DNA of 64,000 nucleotides from CAVWGP01 sp963754645 (GTDB lineage: Bacteria > Pseudomonadota > Alphaproteobacteria > Bin65), in the NCBI GenBank assembly GCA_963754645.1, contig CAVWGP010000012.1, positions 186,001-250,000 of the forward strand, written 5' to 3'. Made by a program: the position numbers and the translations under genes. Shown here in pieces: positions 34,001 to 43,400 of this stretch (the stretch's first letter is position 1; each line of letters starts with the position of its first letter). The notes beneath the pieces were generated by a model. The model was not told the origin of the DNA. It saw only the letters and a program-made list of their open reading frames with translations, and made no database searches.

Positions 34001-35263
34001 ATGGCGACGCTGTGCCGCGACTGCTGCCGCATTGCAGACGCGCCGCCAGCGTCAAAGCGCTGCGCCAAGTGCGGCAGCCCACGCCTGTTGCACCATGCCG
34101 AGCTGCCCGACCTGGCGATCGCCCACATCGATTGCGACGCCTTCTACGCCAGCGTCGAGAAGCGCGACGATGCGAGCCTGACGGACAAGCCCGTCATCGT
34201 CGGCGGCGGCAAGCGCGGCGTCGTCTCCGCGGCGTGCTACATCGCGCGCCGTTTCGGCATTCGGTCGGCGATGCCGATGTTCAAGGCGCTGAAGCTCTGC
34301 CCCGACGCCGTCGTCATCCGGCCCAATATGCGCAAATACGACGAAGTCGGGCGCGAGGTTCGCGCACTCATGCTGTCGGTGACGCCCGCGGTCGAACCGA
34401 TTTCGATCGACGAGGCTTTTTTGGATCTAACCGGCACGGCACGGTTGCACAAGGCCGCGCCAGCGATCACGCTGGCGCGGCTCGTGCGCCGCATCGAGGC
34501 CGAGATCGGCGTTACGGCGTCGATCGGCCTTAGCTACTGCAAGTTCCTCGCCAAGATCGCGTCCGAACTCGACAAGCCGCGCGGCTTCGCCGTTATCGGG
34601 CGGGGCGAGGCGCGCGGCTTTCTCGCGGCCCAGCCTGTCCGCTTGATCTGGGGCGTCGGCGCCAAGTTCGCCGAACGGCTCAAGGCCGATGGCATTACCC
34701 ACATTGCGCAACTTCAGCAAAGGAGCGAAGGCGCGCTGGTGGCGCGCTACGGCGCGATCGGCCGCCGCCTTTTTCACTTCGCGCGCGGCGAGGACGACCG
34801 TACCGTCGAGCCCGAGCACGACGCCAAAAGCATCTCGGCCGAAACGACCTTCGATGCCGACCGCGCCGAATTTGCCGAATTGAGACGAACGCTGTGGCCG
34901 CTGTGCGAAAAAGTGTCGGCCCGGCTCAAGGCGGCCGAACTCGCGGGCCACGGCATCACGCTCAAGCTCAAAACATCGAGCTTCAAGTCGATCACCCGCG
35001 CCCATCGGCTCGACCGGCCGACGCAGCTTGCCGACACAATCTTTCACGCCGCCGAACCGCTGCTCAAGGCCTCCTGCGACGGCACGTTCTTTCGCCTCAT
35101 CGGCATTGGCGTTTCGGACCTTGCCGCGGCCGCGCTCGCCGATCAGCCCGATCTGTTCGACCCCGGCGGCGGCCGGCGCGCCAAGATCGAACGCGCCATC
35201 GATCAGGTGCGGGCCAAGCTCGGCCGCGACGCGATAAAAATCGGCCGCGGCATCAAGCCATAA
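34001..35263 (+). CDS. dinB: DNA polymerase IV with N-terminal Cys motif
   Basis: Y-family translesion polymerase, 420 residues. Metal ligands in HIDCDAFYASVE (Asp44) and SIDEAFLDLTG, plus GLSYCKFLAKIASELDKPRG. An extra N-terminus of about 35 residues carries Cys5, Cys8, Cys21 and Cys24 (CRDC, CAKC), a likely zinc-ribbon also seen in some alphaproteobacterial DinB proteins. There is no clear C-terminal clamp-binding QxxLF, although LFDPGG occurs near 385. Starts one base after the ROK gene. Confidence 0.93.
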   Translation: MATLCRDCCRIADAPPASKRCAKCGSPRLLHHAELPDLAIAHIDCDAFYASVEKRDDASLTDKPVIVGGGKRGVVSAACYIARRFGIRSAMPMFKALKLCPDAVVIRPNMRKYDEVGREVRALMLSVTPAVEPISIDEAFLDLTGTARLHKAAPAITLARLVRRIEAEIGVTASIGLSYCKFLAKIASELDKPRGFAVIGRGEARGFLAAQPVRLIWGVGAKFAERLKADGITHIAQLQQRSEGALVARYGAIGRRLFHFARGEDDRTVEPEHDAKSISAETTFDADRAEFAELRRTLWPLCEKVSARLKAAELAGHGITLKLKTSSFKSITRAHRLDRPTQLADTIFHAAEPLLKASCDGTFFRLIGIGVSDLAAAALADQPDLFDPGGGRRAKIERAIDQVRAKLGRDAIKIGRGIKP

Positions 35264-35412
35264 GTGCGCCGCCGAAGCGCGATTGCCGCCACTCGCTCAT
35301 TATGGATAGTATTGCTCGTTGAACATTGCCGTGGCCCGACGCGCCATTTGTCGTACACTCGCAGACGGGATGTCGGTCGTCGCTGAAAATCGAAATCCGT
35401 AGGAGGAATTCA

Positions 35413-36241
35413 ATGTCGAAGTGGTTGGTGAAGTTTTCGCTCGCTGTCGCGGTGCTTGCTGGCATGGCCGCGGGCGGCGCGCAGGCCCAGGACACGCTGG
35501 CGAAAATCAAGGAAAAAGGCGTCATCGCGGTCGGCGTCAAGAACGATTACAAGCCTTGGGGCTATCTCGATCCCTCGGGCAAGATCGTGGGCATGGAGAC
35601 CGATCTCGTCGCCGATATCGCGGCGAAGCTCGGCGTCAAAACCGAGTTGCTGCCGGTCATTGCCGCCAACCGGATGGAGTTCCTCAACCAGGGCCGGATC
35701 GACATCATCCTGGCGACGATGGGCGACACGACTGACCGCCGCAAGGTCGTCGGCATGATCGAGCCGAACTATTACGCCGGCGGCACCAATGTGCTGGCGC
35801 CGAAAACGGCGAATTTGAAAAACTGGGCCGATCTCCAGGGCAAGAAGGTCTGCGCCGTACAGGGCGCCTACTACAATCGGCGCGTCACGCAGCTCTACAA
35901 GCCCGATCTCGTCGTGCTGCCGGCGGTGCCCGATGCGCTCAACTCGCTGAATGGCGGCAATTGCGTCGCCTTCCTGTTCGACAATACCTTGATCGAATTC
36001 GACGCTCTCCGGCGGCGACGCCAAATGGGCCGGCTACGAAATGCCGTTGGTGTCGGAAGACCCGCAGCTGTGGGCCATGGGCGTGCGTTTGGCCGATCTC
36101 AACGCGCCGTTCGGCGAGTTCTTGAAGAAGCTGAGCGTCGACTGGCATCGGACCGGCAAGCTTCTCGAGCTCGAGAAGAAATGGGGCATCAAGGCCAACC
36201 CGTATCTGGCGGAAATGCACGGCAAGCATAAGAATCCATAA
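35413..36241 (+). CDS. amino-acid ABC transporter substrate-binding protein, +1 frameshift
   Basis: Perfect RBS AGGAGG at 35401-35406 before ATG 35413. Signal peptide to about residue 26 (AGGAQAQ). Family-3 solute-binding domain: GVIAVGVKNDYKPWGY, DLVADIAAKLG, DIILATMGDTTDRRK. Near 36000-36004 one extra base shifts the frame. The expected ending (LSGGDAKWAGYEMPLVSEDPQ and LEKKWGIKANPYL) continues in the next frame to TAA 36241. Removing it gives 275 residues, a normal size. Likely binds a polar amino acid; first gene of the transporter operon. Confidence 0.88.
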
Positions 36242-36253
36242 CATTGCGGCGGA

Positions 36254-36276
36254 CGGCGCCGGGCAAACCGGCGCCG
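36254..36276 (+). terminator. strong hairpin between substrate-binding protein and permease genes
   Basis: A perfect 9-bp GC stem (36254-36262 with 36268-36276) and 5-base loop, followed by GC-rich then T-rich sequence. Such hairpins after the binding-protein gene usually stabilise its mRNA or partly terminate, raising binding protein over permease levels. There is no long U-run, so full termination is unlikely. Confidence 0.55.
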
Positions 36277-36309
36277 CCGCGCTTGTTTCTCTACTCCCGC
36301 TGACGATCG

Positions 36310-37098
36310 GTGGCTGACGCTTTCACGGCCTGCCTCGCCGATGCGCGGGCGACGCTTGGCGCGGTCGAGGCGTATTTCAAATGCCTCGCCGATATCGACA
36401 AGGTCAATTTTTCGATCATGTACGACGCGTTCGACCGCGGCCGGTTCCTGCTTGGCCTGTGGACGACGATCAAGCTCTCGCTGATTTGCCTTGGGCTCAG
36501 TATCGCCATCGGCGTTGTCGGCGCCTGGCTGCAGGGCGCGCGCTTGGCCCTCACGCGGCGCGTGGTACAAGCCTACATTCAATTCTTCCGCAACACGCCG
36601 CCGCTCGTACAGCTTGCCTTCTTCTACTACGCGCTTGGCGCCGTTTTGCCGCGAACCGAGGAAGCCGGACAATTGGTCCCGCCGGTCGGAAATTTCAGTT
36701 GGGCGGTTATTTCATTCTCGCTTTTCGCCGGCGCCTTCAACGTCGAAATTTTCCGCGCCGGAATCGAAGCCGTGCCGCGCACCACGATCGAGGCCGCCGA
36801 ATTGCTCGGCTACAGCCGGTTGAAGGCCTATATCCACATCGTCCTGCCGCTCGCCTTTCGCATCAGCCTGCCGGCGCTCAACAACAATTTGGTCAACCTG
36901 ATCAAGACGACGACCCTGGCCTATGCGATCGCGGTGCCCGAACTGCTCTACGCGGCGGCGCAGATCTGGTCCGAAGTCCTCAATGTCCGCGAGATGATGA
37001 ATGTCCTGCTCGTCTTTTACATCGGGCTGGTCGCCATTCTGGTTTGGGGCATGGGCCGCTGGGAACGGGCGACGCGCATTCCCGGGTACAGCGCATGA
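36310..37098 (+). CDS. polar amino-acid ABC transporter permease
   Basis: 262 residues of the HisM/GlnP (HAE1) type. Membrane helices with LGLWTTIKLSLICLGLSIAIG, RNTPPLVQLAFFYYAL, and the EAA loop EAAELLGYSRLKAYIHIVLP that docks on the ATPase. GTG 36310 opens a 35-residue leader; ATG 36418 would begin just before the first helix and is possible. Overlaps the next permease by four bases. Confidence 0.9.
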   Translation: MADAFTACLADARATLGAVEAYFKCLADIDKVNFSIMYDAFDRGRFLLGLWTTIKLSLICLGLSIAIGVVGAWLQGARLALTRRVVQAYIQFFRNTPPLVQLAFFYYALGAVLPRTEEAGQLVPPVGNFSWAVISFSLFAGAFNVEIFRAGIEAVPRTTIEAAELLGYSRLKAYIHIVLPLAFRISLPALNNNLVNLIKTTTLAYAIAVPELLYAAAQIWSEVLNVREMMNVLLVFYIGLVAILVWGMGRWERATRIPGYSA

Positions 37099-37964
37099 CA
37101 GCGGAGCGCGGTAAACTTGCCGTTCTCTTGCCGCCCGGCGCCGCCTTGGCGCGGCCGGCCGTGGATGGGCGTGCGATCGGATTCTCCCAGCGCATGTTCG
37201 CCCCGGGCACCCTGGCCGGCCTCGTGCTCTTGTTCGCGGCAGCCGTCGCGATCGGCGAGGCCCAAGCCCAGGCCGGTCCGGCGCGCGCCGGCATCGCCGG
37301 CACGTTGTGGAAATGGGCGCCGCTGGTGTTCAGCGGGTTTCTGTTCAATCTTCTGGTGAGCGTCTTGGCCATGGCGCTCGGAACGGTCGCCGGCGTCGCG
37401 CTCGGCCTTGCGCAGATTTCGCTGCTCTGGCCGGTGCGCAAATCATCCTGGTTGGTCACGCAGTTTTTCCGCAACGCGCCGTGGCTCGTCTTGTTGTTCT
37501 ATTGCATGTTCCTCCTGCCCTTCGAGATGACGCTGTTCGGCGCCACGATTCCGCTTCCGGCCTGGGCCAAGGCCGTGGTCGGCCTCGCCTTGCCGGTGAT
37601 GGCCAACGTGTCCGAAGTCGTGCGCGGCGGCGTGCGGTCGATCCCGTCGGCGCAGTGGGAATGCGCGGAGGCCCTCGCCTTCACGCGGCGGCAAACACTG
37701 TGGATGATCATCCTGCCGCAATGCGTCAAGCGCATGCTGCCGCCCTGGATGAATCTCTACGCCATCCTGACCATGGCGACGACGCTGATTTCCATTGTCG
37801 GCATCCAGGACGGCATGACGATGGTCCGCGCCGCGCTCGTCGCCGAGCAGCGGCTCGATCTGTTCATCCCGATGTATCTGATGCTGTTGCTGTGGTTCTT
37901 TCTCTATTGCTACCCGATCGCGCGCTGGACCCAGGCGCTCGAACGCCGCTTCAACGTCCGGTAG
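37095..37964 (+). CDS. polar amino-acid ABC transporter permease, second subunit
   Basis: 289 residues; ATG 37095 overlaps the previous stop (ATGA). An N-terminal polar stretch of 35 residues, then five or so helices with the HisQ/HisM pattern: FSGFLFNLLVSVLAMALG, QFFRNAPWLVLLFYCMF, and an EAA-type loop ECAEALAFTRRQTLWMIILPQ. Forms a heterodimer channel with the upstream permease. Confidence 0.9.
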   Translation: MTAERGKLAVLLPPGAALARPAVDGRAIGFSQRMFAPGTLAGLVLLFAAAVAIGEAQAQAGPARAGIAGTLWKWAPLVFSGFLFNLLVSVLAMALGTVAGVALGLAQISLLWPVRKSSWLVTQFFRNAPWLVLLFYCMFLLPFEMTLFGATIPLPAWAKAVVGLALPVMANVSEVVRGGVRSIPSAQWECAEALAFTRRQTLWMIILPQCVKRMLPPWMNLYAILTMATTLISIVGIQDGMTMVRAALVAEQRLDLFIPMYLMLLLWFFLYCYPIARWTQALERRFNVR

Positions 37965-37971
37965 AGCAACC

Positions 37972-38713
37972 GTGACCTCCGGCGATCCGATCGTCACGAT
38001 CCGCAATGTCGAAAAGCGCTTCGGCGGCACCGTGGTGTTGCGCGATTTCTCCCTCACCGTCGCCAAGGGCGAAACGATTTGCGTGATCGGGCCCTCGGGA
38101 TCGGGCAAATCCACGCTGCTGCGCTGCATCAACGCCCTGGTGCCGATCTCGCGCGGCACGATCAACGTTGATGGCATGGATGTTCACGCGCCTGGGCTCG
38201 ACAAGCTCGCGCTGCGCCGCAAGGTCGGCATGGTTTTCCAGCAGTACAATTTGTTTCCGCACCGCTCGGCGCTGCAAAATATCATGATGGCGCCGATTCA
38301 CGTGCTCAGGCAGGACGCGCCCCGAAGTCGAGGAGCGGGCGCGACGGCTGATGAAAAAAGTCCGGCTCGAGGGCAAGGAGAACGCCTATCCCGGCGAACT
38401 CTCGGGCGGCCAGCAGCAGCGCGTCGCGATCGCCCGGTCGCTGGCGATGAATCCCTCGGTCATGCTGTTCGACGAAGTAACCGCGGCACTCGATCCCGAA
38501 ACGAAAAAGGAGGTGCTGGTCACCATCCGCGAGCTGGCCGCCGAGGGCATGACGTGCATCATCGTGACCCACGAAATGAGTTTCGCGCGCGAAGCGGCGG
38601 ACCAGATCTATTTCACCGATCACGGCGTCATCGTCGAGCACGGACCGCCGGCGGCAATCTTGGCCAACCCCAAGGAGGCGCGGACGCGCGCGTTTCTGGA
38701 TCAGGTCCTGTAA
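37972..38713 (+). CDS. amino-acid ABC transporter ATPase, +1 frameshift
   Basis: GTG 37972. Walker A GPSGSGKSTLLRCIN and Q-loop VFQQYNLFPH in the first frame. At the C-run 38320-38323 an extra base shifts out. The next frame carries on with EVEERARRLMKKV, the signature LSGGQQQRVAIARSLAM, Walker B VMLFDEVTAALDPE and H-loop IIVTHEM to stop 38713. Corrected length is 246 residues, typical of GlnQ/HisP. Powers the two permeases directly upstream. Confidence 0.88.
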
Positions 38714-38720
38714 CGCCTGC

Positions 38721-39554
38721 CTAACGGCAGGTCGGCTTCGGCAACGCCTCGATCCGCTCGATCTTGGCGTCGAGAACGAAATCCTCGTAATCGAGCTGCA
38801 TCGCCGTCGTCACGCCGGCCTCGTTGACGGTCATAACGACGCGATAGGACGGGCGGTCCTTATCCGGCCCCGGCGGATCGTAGTAGGCGGCATGGAAGCG
38901 CCAGCCGGTATGCGCCATGAGGGTCGCGGGCTCGCCGCCGGCCGGCGCCACCGAGCCATAGACATTGACGTGAACGCCGCTGATCTTGCCGTCGCCCGAG
39001 CCATCGAACAGCGTCCGCCAGACGGCCGTTTCGCCGTTCTTGGCGGACGCCAGCACGATGAGCGTGTGCCAGTTGGGAAACGTGGTTCCCGCCGGCAGGG
39101 AGATGTCCTTGCGCTGTCCCTTGCTCTCGACGATGGCGCGGCCGCCGGCGCCGGGCCGTTCCAAAGTCGCGCGTCCGGTCCGGTTCTCGGTCTCCTGGCC
39201 GTCGGTGCGCGTTTTCGTCGAAAAATTGAAGCTCAGCCCGTCCTTCAATTCCCAGCTCGAATACTCGGTCTGCACGATTTTTTCGGCGCCCTCGTTGCGC
39301 GTGATGCCGAGGCGGAACGTGTGCTTCGTGTTCCAGCCATCGCATGCTTCGGCAAATTCGTAGCCGATGGCGCCGCGGGCGTCGACCACGCCGGACGTGG
39401 CGCCGATATTCGAGACGCGCAACGAATAAATGGCTCTGTGCGGCTGCAACTTGGCAACGAACGACGCCGGGTCGATTGATTGCGCGCCGACCGCACACGG
39501 CACGACCGCGACGCCGGCAGCGGCCAAGACATAGGCAAGAATTTTCGCTTTCAT
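38721..39554 (-). CDS. eipB: EipB/DUF1849 family periplasmic envelope-integrity protein
   Basis: 277 residues with a signal peptide (about 1-24, AVGAQS). The body matches the DUF1849 family: LQPHRAIYSLRVS, GAIGYEFAEACDGW, TEYSSWELKDGLSF, TFPNWHTLIVL, and a last Cys in KPTCR. EipB of Brucella is a periplasmic spiral beta-barrel with a conserved disulfide; Cys of EACDGW and the terminal Cys would form it here. Needed for envelope integrity in alphaproteobacteria. Convergent with the ABC ATPase, 7 bp between stops. Confidence 0.88.
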   Translation of the reverse strand: MKAKILAYVLAAAGVAVVPCAVGAQSIDPASFVAKLQPHRAIYSLRVSNIGATSGVVDARGAIGYEFAEACDGWNTKHTFRLGITRNEGAEKIVQTEYSSWELKDGLSFNFSTKTRTDGQETENRTGRATLERPGAGGRAIVESKGQRKDISLPAGTTFPNWHTLIVLASAKNGETAVWRTLFDGSGDGKISGVHVNVYGSVAPAGGEPATLMAHTGWRFHAAYYDPPGPDKDRPSYRVVMTVNEAGVTTAMQLDYEDFVLDAKIERIEALPKPTCR

Positions 39555-39605
39555 GCGCTTACTATTGCGCTGCAACCGCGGCGGAAACAAGGCGCAAGCC
39601 ATCGG

Positions 39606-40040
39606 TCATGGGGCTTGGCCGGGCATGGCCGCGACCTTCTCGCTGCGCGCGAAAACGCCGCTTGCGCGCAGCAGGCGCTCCTCGCCCCGGCAGATGTAGC
39701 AATTGGCGAAAGCGATGCGGCCGCCGACCCGCTGCACGTCGACGCGCGCATCGAGCCAATCGCCGAGTTTTGCGCTGCCGGCAAAATCGATCGACATGCT
39801 CGCCGTCACCAGCGGCAGGGGAGGATCGCTGGAAAAGGCGAGATTGTAGCCGAGCGCGATGTCGGCGACGCTGGCAAGAAAACCGCCCTGCGCCACGCCG
39901 CGCGTGTTCAGATGCTTGTTTTGAACGCGAAAACCGATGATCCGCGCCCCGTCCGCCGCTTTCACGAAGAATGGCCCCATCGCTTCGATATAGGGCGAAT
40001 TGCGATTGAGCGGCGCGAAGCCGGCCGGAACTTCCGCCAT
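39606..40040 (-). CDS. PaaI-type hotdog thioesterase
   Basis: 144 residues with the 4HBT/PaaI pattern: HLNTRGVAQGGFLASVADIALGYNLA (active-site region, GG plus Asp) and VTASMSIDFAGSAKLGDWL. It hydrolyses an acyl-CoA, substrate unknown. It starts 7 bp after aspS, so probably a two-gene operon. Confidence 0.88.
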   Translation of the reverse strand: MAEVPAGFAPLNRNSPYIEAMGPFFVKAADGARIIGFRVQNKHLNTRGVAQGGFLASVADIALGYNLAFSSDPPLPLVTASMSIDFAGSAKLGDWLDARVDVQRVGGRIAFANCYICRGEERLLRASGVFARSEKVAAMPGQAP

Positions 40041-40047
40041 CGCCCGC

Positions 40048-41829
40048 TTAGGCCTTCTTGGCCGGCAATGCGACGCGGATATGCAATTCGCGCAAGCGCT
40101 CCTCGGGCACCGGCGCCGGCGCGCCCATCAGAATATCCTGCGCCGCCTGGGTCATCGGGAAGGCGATGACCTCGCGGATATTCGGCTCGTCGGCGAGCAG
40201 CATGACGATGCGGTCGATACCGGGCGCCGAGCCGCCATGCGGTGGTGCGCCGTATTTGAACGCGTTGAGCAGCCCGCTGAACTGCGCTTCGAGCTGCTCG
40301 CGCGAATAGCCGGCGATTTCGAACGCCTTGTACATGATGTCGGGACGATGGTTGCGGATGGCGCCCGACGAGAGCTCGATGCCGTTGCACACGATGTCGT
40401 ACTGGAACGCCTTGATCGTCAGCGGATCCTTCGTGGTCAAAGCCTCGAGGCCGCCCTGCGGCATCGAAAACGGATTGTGGCTGAAATCGACCCGCCCGGT
40501 CTTGTCGTTGATTTCGAACATCGGGAAATCGACGATCCAGCAGAACTTGAAGATATCCTTCTCGTAAAGATCGAGTTCGCGCCCGATGCGATTGCGCGCC
40601 TCGCCGGCAAACTTGATCGCCTTGTCCTTTTGATCGCAGGCGAAAAAAACGGCGTCGCCGTCCCTGGCGCCGACCGCGGATTTGAGCGTCGCCATGCGCG
40701 CCTCGTCGAGGAATTTCGCGATCGGCCCCTTGCCCGCCCCGCCCTCGAACACGATATAGCCGAGCCCGCCCTGCCCTTCGGCGCGCGCCCACTCGTTGAG
40801 CTTGTCGAACCAGGAGCGGGGCTGCGCCGCGCCGCCGGGCGCCGGTATGGCGCGCACGATGGCGCCCTTCTCGATCGCCCCGGCGAAAATCTTGAAGCCG
40901 GTGCCGCGCCACACCTCGGTGACATCGGCAATGCGGATCGGGTTGCGCAGATCGGGCTTGTCCGACCCGTAATGCAGCATGGCATCGCCGAACGCGATGC
41001 GCGGGAACGGCGCCTTGGTTACGCCGCGGCCGCCGGCGAATTCCTCGAATACGCCAGCCAGCACCGGCTCGATCGCGGCAAAAACGTCGTCCTGCGTCAC
41101 GAAGCTCATCTCGAAATCGAGCTGGTAGAACTCGCCCGGGCTGCGGTCGGCGCGGCCGTCCTCGTCGCGGAAGCAGGGCGCGATCTGAAAATAGCGGTCG
41201 AAGCCCGACACCATGAGCAATTGCTTGAACATTTGCGGCGCTTGCGGCAGCGCATAGAAGGTGCCCGGATGGACCCGCGACGGCACCAGGTAGTCGCGCG
41301 CACCCTCGGGCGAGCTCGCGGTCAGGATCGGCGTTTGGAATTCCATGAACCCCTGGTCGATCATGCGCCGGCGGATGCTGGAAATGACGCGCGAGCGCAG
41401 CACGATGTTGCGCTGCATCTTCTCGCGGCGCAGATCGAGAAAGCGGTAGCGCAACCGCGTTTCCTCGCCGTAGTCGACTTCGCTGTTGACCTGGAGCGGC
41501 AGCGTATCCGCCGGGCTCTCGATCGCGGCCTCGGTCACGCGGACTTCGACTTCGCCGGTCGGGATATTCGCATTGTCCTTGTCCGCGACGCGCTTGACGA
41601 CCGAGCCGGTCGCCGTCAAGACGCTCTCCAGCTTCGCCTGTTCAAGAACCTTGAACACGGCGCTATCGATTTCCGCCACGATCTGGGTAATGCCATGATG
41701 GTCGCGGAGATCGATGAACAGGAGATTGCCGTGGTCTCGTTTGCGGTGGACCCAGCCCGAGAGCCGGACAGTTTGCCCCGCATTGAGCAGGCGCAATTGG
41801 CCGCAATTATGCGTGCGGTAGGGATGCAT
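40048..41829 (-). CDS. aspS: aspartyl-tRNA synthetase
   Basis: 593-residue bacterial-type class II synthetase: N-terminal OB anticodon domain (VRLSGWVHRKRDHGNLLFIDLRD), motif 2 region CFRDEDGRADRSPGEFYQLD, GAD insertion domain and motif 3 GGSAPGIDRIVMLL. With gatC and gatA in the same window it could be the non-discriminating type that also makes Asp-tRNA(Asn), but nothing visible proves it. ATG 41829 is only 5 bp from the ATG of the divergent cyclase. Confidence 0.95.
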   Translation of the reverse strand: MHPYRTHNCGQLRLLNAGQTVRLSGWVHRKRDHGNLLFIDLRDHHGITQIVAEIDSAVFKVLEQAKLESVLTATGSVVKRVADKDNANIPTGEVEVRVTEAAIESPADTLPLQVNSEVDYGEETRLRYRFLDLRREKMQRNIVLRSRVISSIRRRMIDQGFMEFQTPILTASSPEGARDYLVPSRVHPGTFYALPQAPQMFKQLLMVSGFDRYFQIAPCFRDEDGRADRSPGEFYQLDFEMSFVTQDDVFAAIEPVLAGVFEEFAGGRGVTKAPFPRIAFGDAMLHYGSDKPDLRNPIRIADVTEVWRGTGFKIFAGAIEKGAIVRAIPAPGGAAQPRSWFDKLNEWARAEGQGGLGYIVFEGGAGKGPIAKFLDEARMATLKSAVGARDGDAVFFACDQKDKAIKFAGEARNRIGRELDLYEKDIFKFCWIVDFPMFEINDKTGRVDFSHNPFSMPQGGLEALTTKDPLTIKAFQYDIVCNGIELSSGAIRNHRPDIMYKAFEIAGYSREQLEAQFSGLLNAFKYGAPPHGGSAPGIDRIVMLLADEPNIREVIAFPMTQAAQDILMGAPAPVPEERLRELHIRVALPAKKA

Positions 41830-41834
41830 AGGGG

Positions 41835-43343
41835 ATGACGGACAATCCGTTGAAGTTGCTTTGGCAAAGCGCCCGGCGCGGCTTGGCCGGCCGCGCCGAT
41901 GCGGGACAACGCACGCCGGGCGCGAGTTTGTCAAGTGGCGGCGCGCAGGCTCTCGACGGCCAAGGCGCGGTGCGCAGCCTGGCGGCCCGCCAGCGCGACC
42001 AATTCCAGCGCGCGTTCCGCGACGTCGAACTCGCGGCGGTCAAATTGCGCGCGCAGATGTTCTACGTTGCGCTCGCGCTGATCGCGGCTTGGATCCTGTA
42101 CCTCTCGCCCGACAATTCCGGGCTGTATTGGATCGGGCTCGCGGCGCTCATCGCCTTGACCGGCACGGCGCACTACTTCGTCGTCCGCTCGCGCTACTAT
42201 CGCGGCTGGCACAAATATTTCTTTGCCGCCACGATGTCGGTAATATTGACCTACGCCTTGCTCCAGCCATCGCCCTTCATTGCCGAGCCGTGGCCGGCGC
42301 AGATGCTGCTGCGGTCGTTCAACTTCACTTACTACTACGTCGTCCTGGCGCTGATGGCGTTGTCGTTCTCCCCGCAACTGGTCCTGTTTTCCGGTTTCGC
42401 GAACGCAGCCTGCTGGGCGGCCGGCGCATGGTTCATCCTGCGCCTACCCGAGACGAAGACCATGTCCGATTTTTCCGGTCCGACAAGTTTCGGATCCGGC
42501 GCGGAGCGGCTCGCCTTCCAGCTGCAACCGACCTTCGTCAATGTCGACGGCGTGATTCAGGATTGCGTCCTCATGCTGGTGACGGCCGTCGTGCTTTCGA
42601 TCGGCGTCGGCCGCGCCCGCGCGATCGCGTTCCGGCAGATGGTCGGCGAACGCGAGCGCGCCAACCTCGCGCGCTATTTTTCGCCCAGCATGGTCGACGT
42701 TCTGGCGCGGCGCGACCGCCCGCTGGGCGCGCCGCGCAAGCAATCCTGCGCCATCCTGTTCGCCGACGTTGTCGGATTCTCCGCCCTATCGGAGCGGATC
42801 GGCGCCGAGCGGACGATGGCCTTGCTGCGCGAAATTCACGGCATGATGGCGTCGGAGGTGTTTCGGTGCGATGGCACGGTCGATAAATACATTGGCGACG
42901 CGATCATGGCGACCTTCGGTACGCCGACGCCCGGCCCGCGCGACGCCCACAATGCGCTGGAATGCGCGCGCTCCATTCTCGAACGCATCGCCAACTGGAA
43001 TAAAGCGCGATCGTCGCGATCCGAGGAGACAATTCAGATCGGAATCGGAATTCACTATGGCCCGGTCGTGCTGGGCGATATCGGCGACGAGCGGCGGCTG
43101 GAATTCGCCGTCATCGGCGACACGGTCAATGTCGCGAGCCGGCTCGAAGCGCTGACGCGCGAGCATTCAGCGCCATTGATCGTCAGCGCGGAGCTGCTGC
43201 AGGCCGCCAGCATCGCCGATCCCGCTGCGCTGGGGCTGCGCCTGCTTGGCACTGCCGCTGTTCGCGGACGCCAAGCGACGGTTCGCATCTATGGTCTTGC
43301 ACCCGCCGCCGCGGCCCAAGTTCCTTTGCGGCAGGACGCGTAG
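41835..43343 (+). CDS. membrane-anchored class III adenylate/guanylate cyclase
   Basis: 502 residues. A polar N-terminus of about 73 residues leads to six or so hydrophobic helices (75-270), then a cytoplasmic cyclase domain (about 295-470) with metal Asp in LFADVVGFS, DKYIGDAIMATFG, and EFAVIGDTVNVASRLEAL. All core catalytic elements look intact. Because its ATG is 5 bp from that of aspS, either promoters overlap coding regions or the true start is further in, for example before the first helix. A clear terminator follows at 43358. Confidence 0.9.
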   Translation: MTDNPLKLLWQSARRGLAGRADAGQRTPGASLSSGGAQALDGQGAVRSLAARQRDQFQRAFRDVELAAVKLRAQMFYVALALIAAWILYLSPDNSGLYWIGLAALIALTGTAHYFVVRSRYYRGWHKYFFAATMSVILTYALLQPSPFIAEPWPAQMLLRSFNFTYYYVVLALMALSFSPQLVLFSGFANAACWAAGAWFILRLPETKTMSDFSGPTSFGSGAERLAFQLQPTFVNVDGVIQDCVLMLVTAVVLSIGVGRARAIAFRQMVGERERANLARYFSPSMVDVLARRDRPLGAPRKQSCAILFADVVGFSALSERIGAERTMALLREIHGMMASEVFRCDGTVDKYIGDAIMATFGTPTPGPRDAHNALECARSILERIANWNKARSSRSEETIQIGIGIHYGPVVLGDIGDERRLEFAVIGDTVNVASRLEALTREHSAPLIVSAELLQAASIADPAALGLRLLGTAAVRGRQATVRIYGLAPAAAAQVPLRQDA

Positions 43344-43357
43344 TACGCCCAAACGGC

Positions 43358-43400
43358 GAGCCCCGCCGCGCATTCAAGCGTCAGGCGGGGCTCTTTTCCC
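43358..43400 (+). terminator. Rho-independent terminator after the membrane cyclase
   Basis: Perfect 10-bp stem: GAGCCCCGCC at 43358-43367 pairs with GGCGGGGCTC at 43384-43393, 16-base loop, then TTTT and a C/T tract. It lies 15 bp after the cyclase stop. Confidence 0.85.
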
